DNA of 64,000 nt from Tubiluchus corallicola (Eukaryota; Priapulida; Priapulimorpha; Priapulimorphida; Tubiluchidae): the NCBI GenBank assembly GCA_030141605.1, contig JAQGDQ010000329.1, forward strand, positions 102,241 through 166,240. The letters are read 5' to 3'. Made by a program: the position numbers and the translations under genes. Under the pieces are notes generated by a model. The model did no database searches. It was not told the origin of the DNA and was given only the letters and a program-made list of their open reading frames with translations. Of this stretch, positions 37,383 through 53,500 are shown piece by piece (the stretch's first letter is position 1; each line of letters begins with the position of its first letter).

Positions 37383-38855
37383 GCTATAATTATTTAATGA
37401 TTAAGACAAAATCTGCACAAAGGAAAGTATCAGGAGGTGTAGGAGAAAGGGTAGCAAAGGAGCAATTGGTCAACAAGTCAGCTACCCTTCTCAGATTAGT
37501 ATAAATTGTTAGAAAAGTTTGCAGCGCTGATGTATAAGAGTAGTAGAAATTCAACTGTTACTGAAAAATCTATTAGGGGAACATGAAAGCGACAATGAAA
37601 CAATATTGTAAAATGAAAAATATGGAATGATTCTCAACCAAATATGTAACTAAGAACTAACTGATTAAACTATAAAACAAGGGAACAAATCAAATAAAAC
37701 CAAAAGAGAAAGTAAAATATAACTGAAGAATCAATCAAGGAAACAAAATATGCATGATAAAAAAACGAAAAATATATCAATATAACAAAACAAAAATGTG
37801 CAATGACATTCCATATATCCATGATAACCAAATATGTCAAGTATAATAGTGAATAAACTATAGAACAAGAGAGCAATTATAAATAAACAGAAATGGAGCA
37901 AACAGAATATGCAATGAAAATTTAATAACTAAGTAAAAATTAAGATAATGTTTAACCAATTCACACATGTCCAAATTAAGAACAGCTACAGATACGAATC
38001 AAATTATTATAATTTCTATCAAAAGTAAGAAAGAAAACCTTCAGGTACGGGCTTCAACTTACTAAAATAGTATAATTCTTAAGACCACTAGTGCTAATAA
38101 AATTGTTAAGAAGATTGGCGCCCATTGCTTTCATTTATCTTAGCCTAAGCCATAAATAGCTACGAGTGTTTCTTAAAAGAATACCTTTCATCGATGATTT
38201 GACACTTTCGACAAGATATAAATTTTCTGACTCGTAGACGTCAACAAATTTGTCCAGTGTCATAGTAAACAGCCCACTACCTTAACTGATCATCTGACCA
38301 CGAAGTAAAAGCAGGTAAATCTCTACCAGCTCCTTTGAAAATGACTGGACTGTTCCATTTCACATAGTTATCAAAGAAATATTGTGGGTGGGGGACCTGA
38401 TTTAATTCATCTACATCACCAACTGGTGATCCATGAGAACCGAGAGGTTGCAAGCGTCCACTGGGCTCCTCTTTATCCTCATTGCCAAGTTCATATGACA
38501 CACTTCGTTTTAGAAGCGAAATAATTCATAAACATTCAATGACGCAAAACAACGACACAGGCATCTTTCAAACTGTTACCAGTAGTCCATTAGCTCTGTT
38601 TCAACATCAGGCTGAGCAAAATGCCTAAACAGCAATATGAAATGGTATTAAATAATGACAAAATAATGTAAAAATAACATAGTAATCTCGATTAACTTAA
38701 TCCATAACAGTATGAACTGAAGCAAAGCTAATGGTATGTACATATACATGTATATGGTGATGATTAAAAAAACAAATGACAGATGTGGTAGCAGGTTTAG
38801 CATCTAATAAATAACTAAACATAAGCGTTAAACATAAACCCAAATATAAAAACAC

Positions 38856-38968
38856 CTCGATAACTAGGCGCACCACCATGTGCAAGCGCTAACGATAATA
38901 ATGTTGCTGGCAGGCTTTTTACATCACTGTCAAAGGGTGCTGATGAGACCACTCGTCTGACATAAAAC
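38856..38968 (-). other. Possible conserved coding exon upstream of JmjC, copy B
   Basis: Same 113-base open segment with acceptor and donor as in copy A. It lies in the block that is nearly identical between A and B. Confidence 0.3.
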
Positions 38969-39396
38969 CTAGAAATCTCCACAAAAGCCTAACAGCAAAC
39001 ATAATATTTGGCATGATAAAAAGGACGTTCATTAATAAAAATGCAAACATTGTTATCACACTACATAAATGTAAAGTTCCTACAATAGTGGAATATGGTT
39101 TACGTCCATTTCCTAGAAAAAGTGTTCTCCAAAAAATTTCTCAAAGAAAAGCCATTTCTTTTTTTTAACTTTTCTCGGTTTTTTAACAGAAAAAAATCAC
39201 GGTTGCATTTTTAATTGCTAAATAGGCGATTTTAGTAGCAGAAAACTTCTATTTCTCTCCTTCCATTTGCTTCTCTTTCTTTATACATCCTTCCCTTATT
39301 AGCCCCTCTCACCTACCCCTCTCGCCCTTCCCATTTGTCTCTCCTGCCTTTCTCTCTCCTTCTCACCCTCCCACTCTATCCTGCTTTTTTTCAACT

Positions 39397-39731
39397 ATCT
39401 CTCCCCTAATCGGAAAAAGCCGAAAAACTAGTCAAGTTTTCTATTCAAAATGTCCCACAAGGGCAAAAGAAAATCACCATTCTGTATACTAAGTGTAAAA
39501 ATTTCATACGAAGTAAGTAAAGATGTCCTCCAAAAATAGAGTGAAACTAATACCTATCCACATACCTATCCCAAACTATTTTTAGTGAGGAGAGAAAAAC
39601 AAGTATGTAGCACATGTGTGGAAGTATGCGTGCGCGTGTGTATTTATGTGTGCATGTGTATATATGTATATACATGTGCTGTATATATGCATATGCATGG
39701 TCTGTATGTGCGTGTACATGCGTGCATATTT
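39397..39731. repeat. Junction between copies B and C, with alternating purine-pyrimidine tract
   Basis: Nearly identical to the A/B junction and carries the same GTGTGT/GTATAT run. Confidence 0.6.
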
Positions 39732-39829
39732 ATTTATACATCTAATAAGGCATACAACTTAAAATGCACCCGTAAAGTCCAAAACTTAAATGTTTAATTG
39801 ACACACATCTATCACATCATTTATTAACA

Positions 39830-40447
39830 ATAGAAGCATGACTAAAAATTACGATAATGTATATACGTTATTGTTGCATAGGTTCACTATCTACTATTTA
39901 TTGTATCTTTTTCCTTTAATTTTATCACTGTTTTTTGAGTTTGTTTGTTTTTGCTCATATTGTTTTTCCATATCTATTTGTAGTTTTTTATAGTAATTTT
40001 GCAGCACATATAATTATTAATTTATTAATTTAAGAAGGGTAGCTGTCTCGATGATTCGAAGGTCTTTCGCTACCCTTTCTCTTGCAGCCACTTAATCACA
40101 CATTAATAATTTTCTTCCTCTTATTTTCGTGTAAATTTTATATGATTAATCATTTTGTGCATTTTATGTAAATGTGCACTATAAGAGATTAATAAACGTG
40201 TCTATCTCTACATCTATGTCTACGTCTGGCACATTCTTTTAGGCCGAGTCCTACAAAACTTTCGTAAATCACGATGCTGTGTTTTTTTATGTTTCTCAAT
40301 TTGCATATATTTTCGCACGGAGTGCAGTGTGTTATACACTAATGAGGAGTCATACATTTCTTGCTCCTGTTATTAAGCTTCCAACAAGGCAAAATACTAA
40401 CAGTCATTGGGAAAGAAAATTAATGCACTGTCTAATTTTGAACGTTA
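39830..40447. other. Copy C counterpart of the segment absent from A
   Basis: Nearly identical to 22269-22885, with the same GGGTAGC/GCTACCC inverted motifs and AATAAACG plus TCTAC-rich tail. Confidence 0.4.
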
Positions 40448-42730
40448 AATAAAAGGTATACGCACACCACAAAAGAGCTACAGTGAGATACCTGTGAAAA
40501 ATATAGCTAAAGTATCTAAAACAGGTTCTAAATAATGCACAGTGCATTTAGCTTGGCTGACAAAACTTCCTATTTAAGAGAAGTTCTGGCTACAGGGTAA
40601 AGTCTTTAGCTTGCAGTTCTATGACTGCGAGGCTGCATTTTATGAATCTGCAGAAAGTCTTAAGATTTAATGAATAACCGTTAGTAACACGGAGAATGAT
40701 CATACTAAAAAAGTAATCAACTAATGCATATAATTAAAAATATTTTAAAATGTGACACTAATTTAGGAACTTGTAACTACAGGCCAATACACTTCTATAC
40801 ACATAGCAAAATAAGCTACAGCATTTGTTTTCATAATAAGTGAGAGTATGGCATTTTACAAGCATCAGCTTGGCAAGTAATCTGCCATTGAAAGCTAAAA
40901 GCCAGGTTGCACAGTTCCACACTATTTCTAGAGATGGTACTTTAGGGTACTTCTAAATGCTCTTTACTGCAATCCAAACATCTTTTTTACATTGATCTCA
41001 TGAAATAAAAGATCAGCACAGCACAGTAATTTATGGACACACACTATGAGATAATGTAAACAGCTGATTGGCTAGAGTGTGTTTTTAGTGGACGAGCTCA
41101 AGCAACGTCGTGACTGGTCAGTGAATGGATGGGTGACCAACAAGTCTGACCTATATTTATTTTAGTTTAATTTGCAATACAGATTCTGGCTGTTTATCAC
41201 TATCAGTGCACATGGACATTAACACACAAACATAATGTCAAATATACTTATCTGTCTTATTTCGTTTACTAAAGAAATATCGCAAAATGACAACAGAGTT
41301 GAATTCATATTTCCCATTTTGCTTGTTTACTATGGTTAGTCAAAGAAGAGCTCTTAGCAATGAAACTACTCGACAAAATTTAATACAGAAATTTTAATTC
41401 ATTTTGGACATAGGGCCTAAAACATAAGTTTGCAGATTAGCAATATACAGTAGAACGAATTACGTTTGGTCATAATAAGTCAACCATTAATTTGATAGTC
41501 TTCATATAAGAGTTTGCAAAAAAGTTACAAATTACTTTTACAATTACATATGTGCACATGTGAAGGATATTTACCTAAAAAGCATTAAATCTTCTCAGTT
41601 ATGAACGTTAATGTTGGCGAGCCAAAAACCATTCAATATTTTTTTTGGATTTCTTCTTTAAACAATATAGTACCTAAACTTGTACATAAGTTCAAAACCT
41701 CTTGGTACTGAAAGTTATAATGTTGCTATCCATTCTTCTGCCACCTACAACAATCCCTATTATTTAACTTATCTAGTGATCTAAAAAATAACAAAATCTT
41801 AAAGCAACTGTTTTTTTACAATAGCAAAGAAAAATTCTAGACATTACAACCATATGCATAATTTGCTGCTGTAGAATGTGTAAAAAATTCACAAAACACG
41901 TTTCAGCACACACAATGTTTAGCACCCAGTCTTGACTAACCTAGTGAAAACTATGTTACACTCAAAATAAACATATAATTACTGAAACAGCCAAACAAAA
42001 ATTAAAACATATGTATGCAAAACTGTACATTATTTCAAAATCATAAAGAAAGAAAATAGATTTCAATAAAATGTCTAAAAATGAATGACATCATCTCTGA
42101 AATTTTCTCTAATAAAAGCACATCCGTATAAAATCTTGAAAGCTGCAGATGGAAAAGTAAGTTTTCTATGAATGTAAATCGTTAGACAATTGTTAAAACT
42201 GATATTAAAACAACACTCTTATAGATGTATATTATAAGCAAAAATAGTGAAAATATTCAAGAAAGAATAGTAAATAAAATGTATAAACAAAACGAAATCT
42301 AATTACTGCACAGTCACGTTATGAATTTGACTGGTTTGCATAATTGGTAACTACAATTGTACATAGAGATTCAGTTTCAATGTAAGAAGAACTTGATTCT
42401 TTTAATGAAAACAAAAAGAGAGACAGCAAACTGGTAAATGGCTCACTTTCAAAAATGTTTTTTGCATCACAGTAAATGACAAAGAGTTTTTACTTTTTCC
42501 AAGTAATTACTTTTATGCATCTCAGCTGCATTTTCTGAATATTGTGCGTGATTCTATCCCTATCATTTATTTTAGGAGTTTTATTTGTTAAGGATATGTA
42601 AACATTAGCTGATACCACAGTAATAAAAAAATTAAATTAAAAAAATAATTTTTCATTTCTAGTACTTATTTACTACTAATAATAATTTATTAAATTTAAT
42701 AAAAATAAAATCTTCCCAGGGTAATATGGG
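40448..42730. other. 3' flank of JmjC gene, copy C; no gene seen
   Basis: AT-rich. A minus-strand AATAAA (plus-strand TTTATT at 42686-42691) lies about 40 bases after the JmjC stop and is the likely polyadenylation signal. Nothing else coding is supported. Confidence 0.55.
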
Positions 42731-42883
42731 TCATAGTTCATCATGTTCTACTTTGCTGACATCGTCTGAAGCTTGAGGATCAAACAACCACGGAAACAAC
42801 ATGACGAAGCTGTCTGCACTCACATCATACAACTCCTGCCAGCTGATGCTGCCATCTTCATTCGAATCTAGGAAGCTAAAAAC
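42731..42883 (-). CDS. JmjC copy C exon 7 (EF-hand loop, HDEL)
   Basis: Acceptor AATTTCAG. Residues 344-393 carry the EF-hand loop with D349, N351, D353, S355, S357 and E360 at coordinating positions, and end KVEHDEL before TGA. The same exon is intact in copies A and B. Confidence 0.92.
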   Translation of the reverse strand, partial: VFSFLDSNEDGSISWQELYDVSADSFVMLFPWLFDPQASDDVSKVEHDEL

Positions 42884-44509
42884 CTGAAATTAAAAACCCT
42901 CCGATGTTTTCAAAATAGTTACCTAGGAAAAATATGAAGGCAAACACTAACTATCAGAATAAACTTGATAGAACTTCTTTTGTCTATTTGGACAGAAACT
43001 TACATTTGCTCAAATTTAACAGCAATAAAAAGTAAACTTATTGTTGTATAAATGCCAGGCAACAATAGTCACCTACGCATAAAGACTCACCTTGATTATA
43101 AACAATAGAACATATAATAAAAGGATAAAGGCACTCGTTTTTTTGTTATATTTTTATCCAGGGGAAAAAGGGAATAATATTAATGATTAAGAACTCTTTA
43201 TTAAGACCAATAATAATGAATATCATTGAACAAATCACAGCATTAAATAATTTATAAATAGTGTATAATTATATATATAGTTATATAAATTTTGTATATA
43301 TAATATATATATAAATAATTATATATAATTATATAAATTATATATATATAAATTTTGATGAGTGGTTTTTCTTCTGGTTGAAAAAATACATATACATATA
43401 CACATACGCATATATATATATATATATATGCGTATGTGTATATGTATATGTATTTTTTCAACCAGAAGAAAAACCACTCATCAAAATTTATACAAAACGA
43501 ACCTTCCGCAATTGTTTTCGACTTCCCAAAAAAGATGAATAAATATTCCAAAAATCAGTTTCTGAAATCTGTGTATAATTTTCAGCTTTCAGGAGAAGGT
43601 CAGCTCTGAAAACAGTGAAAAATAAACTAGTTTACAAAAATTATAATACAATATGCAATTTGACAGTTTCATAAAACAGTTTTAAGTACAGTAATAAATG
43701 TTTGCTGCATGCTTGTAGTGTTTGTTCAGCAACCAAAGTTAAGCAGCAATGGGAGCAATTAGATGTACAACAGCAGACCACTAAAGACAACTAAATTCAA
43801 CCATAAACCTATAGTAATGGAGTGGCACACTCAGTAGGAAAGCCCACTTACTGTAATGATCGTAGCAGAACAGACAATCTACATCATTAAGAGGGATAAT
43901 TGTTTAAAAGAAAACAAGATGACTTTTCATAATCTACCCCATTTTGAAACACGGCAAAAAATATACATTTTAACACTTATGATAATACCAAAGTGTTTCC
44001 AATAATTACATAATACATTAAAACACCATAATACAATTAACGATGCATGTACCCAACTACTGATGACATCACAACTGAGCATATTGCAGATGTTTGCAAA
44101 AGCGAAAATTGAAGTACAAAGCTACTATACAACATTCAGTGTGATACATAAGAATTATGCAAATTTAAAATTTAAAATTCAAATTGCAAGTTTACCGCTT
44201 TGCCCACGCATGAGCTCTCGAATGTGTGCCTCACAACAGAACACCGCTGAAATGAAAGGTGCAACGCATTTCCGAGAAGTAGCACTAGTGCCTGTCTAAC
44301 TAGAGAATGGCGAAACACATGTAACAATGAAGGACTACGAACACAGTTTCTATGATAATAATTCTTAGGTCGCATAAGTCACTCTTGAAAAAACAGTATG
44401 TTAGGGTTAGGTTTCACCATTCTATAGTGTAGCTTACTTTGAGTTACAGTTTAAGAATGAGTCTAGTTTCCTTCAGAATAACAAGATACGCGAACAAGAA
44501 GAGGATGTT

Positions 44510-44543
<34 letters not shown>

Positions 44544-47500
44544 TATAATATATTATATACAGATTCTTCCCAGTTGGATAAATAGCCCAGAGGTAATATG
44601 GTAAGTAAAGCTGTTCAAAGATGATTTTTCTTTGATTGTCAATTCATTTACTAACCAGGCCAGTGCTGCTAAACTTCAGTTGCTAAGCACACCCCTTGAC
44701 CACTCAATTATTCCCCTCAATTTGCATTGCCAAGTAAATATGTCACATTGAAAAGCTGATTTTAATCTGTGCAAACTTATATAAATTCCTACGAAGCACT
44801 TTTAAAATAATACCACGAAAATTTTCAGACAAAAATGTCCCACAAAAAAATTTCTTAGACCTCTTTCATTATAATAAATGCTGCAGCAAATATGTGTGCG
44901 CAGAAACATGAACACAATACTTTGTTTTTGTTTAGACTCGTAACATATACACTTGTAAGAGTTAACGCATAAAATGAGCAATAAACTTGTTTCAGGCTTT
45001 TACTGATTCATCTTACTTTAATGGTTCATTAGACGACGAATAAGGAATCTTGTCCAAAGTTTCAAAATCTGGTAGATCTTTTCCCTTGCAGTCCAAAGCA
45101 TCAAACCAAATCAGCCTTGCAAACCAAATATTTACAGCAACACTGCGACCAGGAGGCGTTCTTACATAATGAGGCCAACTATTTAAAAACAAAGTAATGT
45201 AGTAAGTTCTGACATTGTGCAGGCTGCAGCGATGCCTGTCTTTTGGCACCTTTTTGTCGACCAGCCTAGAAAAATTATCGTTCAACTTTGTATAATTTAG
45301 TCAATAATTTGGGGCATTTCGTTTTTATATCTATACCATGTAAAGCTAAAATAGTATGTAGACCGTTTCCTATATTGCTGGCCTTGACAAACAAATTGAC
45401 AATCAGCATCTTCTAAGCTAGAATGGCCTTGTTTTCTCTATGCAGTTTGACAGGCCAGGAATCAATCAGTCTGGTTTAAGTTGTAAAGGTGTTTGTTTGA
45501 TAGACCTGGCCTGAGATTTTGGCCATAATTTAATACTTCATTGAAACACACTATTTAGAGTATTAAAGTATGCTGAATTGGAAACTACCTTTTCAGTCTA
45601 GTGTTTCACCTAATGCCTGGCGACTTTGGAAAGGCACTAGTTATATGGCAAGACGTTGTTGGAGGAGCTAAAAGCAATCTTGGATACACTATTGTGGATT
45701 TTTGCATAGGAGCTAGCTGGTTGGCAGAAGACCAGTTTCGGTTATGGTTAAGGAGTCTTGGTTCAAGGCGATTTGGTCCAAGGTAGCTGTAGTCCAATGG
45801 CAGGTTGCCAAAATGGACTTGGTCAATGAACAATGGTTATGGTGGAAGACGACGTAGTTATGGGGATGATAAAATGGTCAAAGCTTTTGGGATGCATGAT
45901 GGTGGAGATGGTAGTACGTCTGAACATTGGAAATGATTACAATTGACAGCTGAGCTGGATTGGCAACGTTACCAGTTTTGTTATATGCTAACCGGGCCCG
46001 CTTGTTAAATTTTTGCTGCATTTATTAATATATGTTATAAGTAAAATTAGCTGGTTTGTTTCTCTTTGAAATTTAATTAATTTTAATTAATTAGTTTTCA
46101 ACTCACATATAACTGCAATTACATGGAACTTTCATGGAGGGGGGGGAACTACGTGCTTCGCCCTGGAAAAATTTAGGCTGAGAGTTCATGTTCAGGCCAT
46201 TTCACAAGTAGTGGTGCAGTACCAGTCACGCACTGAGTAATCAGTGCAATAAAATGGTCAACCAGTGTCAAACATACTTGAACGAGAGAGTTACTCATCT
46301 CATCCACTGTTCATTTACAATTGGCCTGATTTGCAAAAATTCGCCTTCGTTTTGCAACCGCAGTAATGGACATTGCAACACAGACCAGTAATCATCGTGA
46401 AGAAATTTTAAACAAAAAAATAAAAACTGTTAAGAGGTTTTTGAATAATATAATTTTAGTTTTGCATTTTAAAAGCATATTTCAACACACACACAGACCT
46501 CACAATGTTTTAATGACAGGTGCTTCAATGACATTCTGTTAGGCATATATCGTCATTAAGCATATATGTAGCGAAAGAAATAAACAGATCCAAAATGGAA
46601 GACGAAACTGCACAGGAGAAATTTTCCGGGCAGCAACCAACCATTCATTAACTAGAACACTACTGCTTAACTTTGTACCTAAGAATGCACTATAACTACT
46701 CATCTATACACTAATTCAACCAAAACGCAAGATGTATTTAAGAATGCTCTCTCCAAGCAAGTGTCCTATAATCACAGTTTTTCTTGAATTTCAACACACT
46801 GGTTATTATTAACCAAAGGCATAGAAACGCAATGACAGCTAAAACTCCAACAAAAAGTATGTATAAATGGGCATGGGATAAATGATGTTAAATATAGTTT
46901 AAAAACAGTGATATTTCAATGCCAGAACAAGAGTAATCATCAGATGTTACAAGCAAATCCTTCAAAAAATTAAACATAGATTTTTTAAAAGATCCGGCTG
47001 TAACAACTGATGACTTATCCCATTAGGATAAGATGAAATGCCGCATTTTTGAATGCATATTTTACATCTCACTTGCCATTTATACGCAAAAATAGCCTCC
47101 GACTTACGACCAAATTCGGTTCCGGCAGATTGGTCGTAACATGACTTGCACGCAAGTAGGACCTGTATGTTCAAACAGTGTGCCCCTACTCAAAAGATGT
47201 CGTGAGTACGCGAACTTAAGTATGCTAGTGTCCAAGGAAGACGTTATCAAAACACATAGCATTTTAAAATTAATTTGCTTAAAAAATAAGGAAATCTGAA
47301 TTACTATTATTAGTTCTGTACAAAGAATTAAGTTGTGCTGGGATCGTAAAGTCGAACAGTTGTAAGTTGATGTAATAACTACCTTTATTGTTTGTTTGTT
47401 AGTGTATATTTTCAAGTGTTGCCAAAACATGTTTGTAAGCTAAAAATTCATAACAAATACTATAAACATGTAGCTAGAGCTACACAATATAAAATACAAA

Positions 47501-50500
47501 CCCTGTAGGTAAATAGAAACAATCACCAGGTTCGAGAGATATCCAGTAATATGGCACATCACGAAGGCCAGGATATTTGAACATGTCAACTTTATCCACA
47601 TCCACTGTACTATAGCCACTTTCCGATCTGTCAAAAACTATGTACTTGTCAGCAATCCTCTGCAACACGTACGTTATAGTAAAAGTTAAAACATCTGAAA
47701 GTATTAGCAGTTATAATGCTTTTTCCATTTGAAAAATAGATACATTGCAAAATTATAGTTCAGCAAGAAAACTTTAATAAAATACAACTCTTTTAATATT
47801 AAATAACAAGCACCTATTACCCAATTACAAAGAGGTGTAAATTGTGTGTGCACTACACAGAACAAAGTTAGTATGATTTTTGATGTAATTATTAATCCAT
47901 TGTTAATTTGTAAAATTCTGATGAGGAGTGGCCACTAAGCTAGTAAGTTAATGTACAAACAAACACCACACCAGCAGACTGCAAGATGAAATCCATTCTT
48001 GGCTCTTGAGTTCCAGATCAGATTGTACATAACTAGATTGCATATACTTAGCTCAGTTTAGTAAACTAACAAGCAAGCTTTATTTCAAGGTGGTTTTAAA
48101 AAGTCCAAGTTTCGTTAACTTTGTCACAAACAAGTAAATAATTTTCAAACATGCCGTTTCTTCAAACTAACAGGTACAATTTTAACTATACTGTACTTTA
48201 AATTATATATTTATTAAAATTTTAGTCTGTTTTATCATAAACTAACCTTATCAACAAGAAAAATTTCCTTTTGACCATCTACAACACAGTTGATATTGTC
48301 CACGTTGTCATAGTGAAGCACAGATGTTGTTGCTCCACTGCTGAACCAAAGTACAGCATCCTGTATCAACTTTGTAAAGCCACCACACAAAAGACACCTC
48401 AGTATTCCTACATCACCTAGAAAAAAAATGTGATGTCTTCCATAAACTGTTGAAGCTTTAGTTAAATGCCACCAAATATATTACACAATAAGCAAGCAAA
48501 TTTAAATACTAGATAAAATTGGGTATATTGAGTCTTATTAGACAAGGAACCGCCCTATAAAAGTTAAACAAATAACAAATAAACAAATAAAGCATGAAGC
48601 AGACTCGCAATCATGAAAGCATTTAGACTAACAAGCTAACAATCGATACTGAAACGAGTACGCTTGCAGCAAGAAACATCAAAACCACAAAAACTCGTTA
48701 ACATAAAGTGATACCCACGGGCATCTGAAATAACTGTGCACTGTGTCATTGACTAAGTAAGCTAATCATACATGAGATCATACACAAATAAAATGGAAAC
48801 TGAGCTAATTTCAACATCTGAAGCAAGCTATTCTGCACAAAAAACAAGAATGGTCACTGACTGACTGACTTACATAGCCCCTCCTTGACACTAATGAGAA
48901 GATAGTGTCCAGCAAGTGTCAAAAATATGACCAGCAAAACGGAGTTATATAACTAACCTAGACGATCAACTGATGTTGTGATTGCATAATTTCTACCATA
49001 ATGGAAATATTTTGTTAAGCAGCTTAATCTCATAGTGCAATATCATGTCATAAACCTATAACATAACACAGTACAACAATGAAAAGTTTTCAGTAAAAAA
49101 ATTATTATGGCAAGGTGAAGCCTTAAATTAATATAATATAACAGTTTTTTCTCATTGCAGATTTATGACTGTCATCAGACTTCATAATGTTTCAGTTCAT
49201 CTGTTTCAATACATTTGCATAAAAATAGCAAAATAGTAGAGTTAAAAAGACAAATGAAACTCACAAAAGTGAATTTATTCAACTTTTTCCTCTGTGCCTG
49301 ATTCTTATTTTTTGCAAACAGAAGATGATTTCTACTTCTTCTAATACAAGTCTTTTACTCTCCATTACCGACAGATCTCTGCAACTACTATACTAAAACT
49401 GCTAGACCTGCCAAATAACACACACACGAGCCATTTGCACAAAGTGCCCTGCAAAACCTCAGGCAAATCCTGCTTTTAAGAAGACTAATGGTTTAGATAT
49501 CAAGAGATATCAAATCAGTTAAGAACAACAAAATATGAGACAATGTAAGATGAGCAAGAGAATGACAGATAATGCATTAGCAGTAGCCACAGTAGGTTGT
49601 ATAAAGACGTTTGCTTTTTGCTACTCTGCAGCAGATTCACAGATATAGTGCCAGTGAATTTACGGTGCATTAACAAAATTATTTAGGTGAACAAAGTTAT
49701 GTGCATTAACAACATATATAGGTGATTAAACAGTGACCGGTAATAAAGTCACATGAAAAAAGCCACAATTTTCGCTGGAAAAGAAAGTCAGGTAATCAAA
49801 CAAAAATACTCAAGTCAGTCACAAATTATGTAAGTACCATAAACAATTCAACTAATAAAACAGAAAATATTTTAAATCAGTTATTAGCTGGCAATACATG
49901 ATTTGTACATACTTGACAACACTATTCACACCTGATGGCATTATACATATGGGAAAAAAATCACGTTTTTTCAATATCTTAGGATCAGTGTTAGTGTTAG
50001 GGATAATTCTTTTTTTCACGTAGCATTATTACCTGGATTCAATTAAACTTACTGTGTATTAGTAAAGTACTTTTCATTTATTGCAGTGAATGCAATTACA
50101 CTACTTCAGTTGCTGGTGTAATTTTAGCAGTTCACTTACAAATTTCATATTTATGTGAACTTCTGTGCCACTAAGGCAACCTTTAACAATTGATCATTGG
50201 CCCAATATGAAAAGCAAACATAAAGCAAATATAGCTTTAATTAACATAATGAGCACTAACATGGGAATTTTCTCGTGAAATTCAGCGTCATAACAAATGT
50301 TACATAGTATTGTGACCTTCAGTACCTTAACCTACATTAGGGGGCGCAAAAGTGACCAGGCCCGATTTCATTGAGTCTATTAATGTCAAGCACAACAGTG
50401 CCTTATGTACACTGTTAATTATTTTGAAGAACATCTCTTATATGTTAACATGAAACAACAGCTGCCACTTAAAAGCATTTCTTGCCACAGAAGTGGAATC

Positions 50501-53500
50501 TTATCACAGATTCTGACACGGTCAAAATGTCCACTAGTTCTGAGTGTTATTAAGCTGTTCTGCAAAACTCTGCATAAACCTACAAAGTGCACTATCATAA
50601 AAGTAACGATGTTCATTATATTATGTTACAGAATATACTATAAAGATGAACTGCTCTGAACTTGAGATTGCATACTGCAATGATACAAACACATCTTTTT
50701 CATATCCTTGGAATATGAGGAGGATTGCACTAAGATGCCTTCTCTCTGGAATGGTGATACTCCTCAACAGTTTAGTTCTTACAGTATTCCTTACTGGCAG
50801 ACACAGCAGTTTCAAGGATGTCAAATACTTCTTCTTGTCACTACTGGCAGCATCAGATCTCATCACTTCACTGCTGTATATAATATTCACGTTCACGAAG
50901 TACTCGAACCTGAGTATTAACACTAGCAAAAACTTTTGCCTCTGGACAACATCAGTTATGCCATTTTCTGCTGTCATATCAGCATTTTCTTTACTGGCAG
51001 TAGCGGTAGATCAGTATATAGCTATAGTTCATCCATTTCACTATCAATACGTTTCTAAAAGAAAGGCTCTGGTAACAATGGGAGTAATAGTCATATATGC
51101 TACTGTTTTCACCCTAATGCCACTCATAAGCATAGGAGTTACAGATGAGGAAGTTACCACATGTTTGACTCACAAAATGTACACTTTCGGATACACTGTT
51201 ATGCTGGTAACAACAATGTTTTTCCTTCCTCTCTTTATTATAATGTGTCTGTACTTAAGAATATTTATTGTAGCACGCCATCAAATTCAGGCAATTGCTG
51301 CTCAAGCAAATCAGGCACTAACCACTCCCTATGTTTCTTTCAAGAATGAAATGAAGGTGGCAAGAACAATATCACTTCTGATTATATCATTAATTATATT
51401 CTGGCTACCAGTCAGTCTTGCACTACCAATCAATGCATACTGTGGCTGTGAGAAGTGGCCATTAAGGCGAGTGGGACCATTAATGATAGCCAACTCGCTG
51501 ATTAACCCTCTTATTTACACTGTTCGATACAGAGAGTTTAGATCAGCTTGTAAACGCATACTGTACTGCCACTCGGGGTGGCATGAGAATGAAATAGGTA
51601 TGAATATCATAAATGGTCCTACTGTAAGCACCATTTAAAAACTTCTCCCTGCTGGCTATATAGTTAAGTCCTCACTTAATAGCAGTAATGCATTTCAGCA
51701 AATGCAATGTCAAGTCCTTCCTTCCATAAAATACTGTAAGTGGATGGAGATCTGTTCAGTTGTATTTCTTGGCAAAAATCAATAATGCCTCCTGTTGCTT
51801 TCAAAATAAATATTTGTAATTTGTAATTAGTAGCTCAAAAACGAAGTGTACTAAACAAAATGAAAGTAAGAAGTAACTGTTTATAGCTATGTTATAGCAG
51901 TAACAACATAATTTGCATAAAGTTATATGCAAAGTAATTTCATGCCTAGCTACACACATATTAACAAAATTGAAATGCTTAAACGCTGCTCTTATGGGTT
52001 GTACAACTAGTAAAGTAAGGTTATGGCTTCCTTGCTACAATTTTGTGAATTATCTTTACAGTTAGCAGATTTAGTGTGTGCCAGAACCTGACAGCCAGTT
52101 ATGAATCACTAATACAAATATAGAAACTTTCGTTTCAGTTAGTAGCATAAATTGCCAAGAATCAAACTAATCTTTGTTTAAACAAAGGTCAAAATTCTGT
52201 GTTAAGCAAAAAAATCGGCAAAAATTTGTCATCATTGAAACAAATCATTGCTAAGTGTGGAATCATTAAGCGATGACTTACTGTAATTGCAATAAGCTAA
52301 ACTATGTACAGTATTTTACACATTGTTAGATTTTATATAACTTATTCATATGAATTACATTATTCTATTGAGAATTGGCACACATTAGCATGTTGATTAT
52401 CTGACAGTGCTGTTAAATTTTGAAAATCTATGTACCATAGCTTTATAGAATTAGTAAATTAGAAATGTGCATTCGAAATAAACTTTCTAGATAGAAAAGC
52501 TTGAACAGTTAACACAGTGAAAAGCAGCAGCTTCAAATACTAAAAATTTCTCTGTTGTTTTGATGGATGTTATTGGCAAACACTTCTAAATGTTTAAAAC
52601 TGCTTTGTTGAAAGGACTAACTGCCAATCAGCAGCATTGTGACAGTTCTGGTCTGGTGTGTATTTGAAACAATTAGTGAAGCAACACAGTCGTGATGCTT
52701 ATTAAAATTTTCAGCTTAAATGTCATGAAGTAAACATCTAATACATGGACTGGTTAAATGTTATTCTCATTTCAGCTAATGTGATGTACAAAAATCACTC
52801 ATGTATTTAGTAGCATACTAGGCATAGTAAATGTACCTATTAAATATCGTTGTTATGGTAAACAGTTTTAACGAGAATGGGATAAGTGGATAAAGTATTT
52901 AATAAATATGCCATAGGATAATGCAAATTGCAAAATTGTTTATGAAAGCACAACCTGTTGCATATAGTTAGAATATCAAATTGTTGCTATCATTATGATA
53001 AAAATGACTTGAATTTATTTCTTTGAAAATTTTGTAAAAAGTTTCTTATAACTGCAAAATATACTAGCAAAAAAGAGTAAAACTACCACATACTGTAGTT
53101 TACAAAAATAGCAAATAGTCAGACTGATCACTTGTTACTCAATGTCACTAAGACTACAAGTGTACATTCAACAATAACAATAAAAGAGTTTTGTGTTAAA
53201 AAGTTGTCAAGTCGCTGGTGTTTTGTTTTTTGCACTAAACCCTTCATCATTGCACCAAAAACTAAATAATCTTCAGTAACTTCGTACAAAGCCTAAAAGC
53301 AGACTAAATAACAAAGAAAAGAGAATATAAATTGCCAAATATGATCACATTGTTATCTTATCTAACACTTAACAACAGTATGCAAAGCAAGCATTATCAC
53401 CAAAAATATCAAATGAGACAGTAGTCAAGCAGACAATATTGTGATGACCACAACATAGCCAGAAAATTGTAATGCAGCAATACTTAGTAATGTAATACAG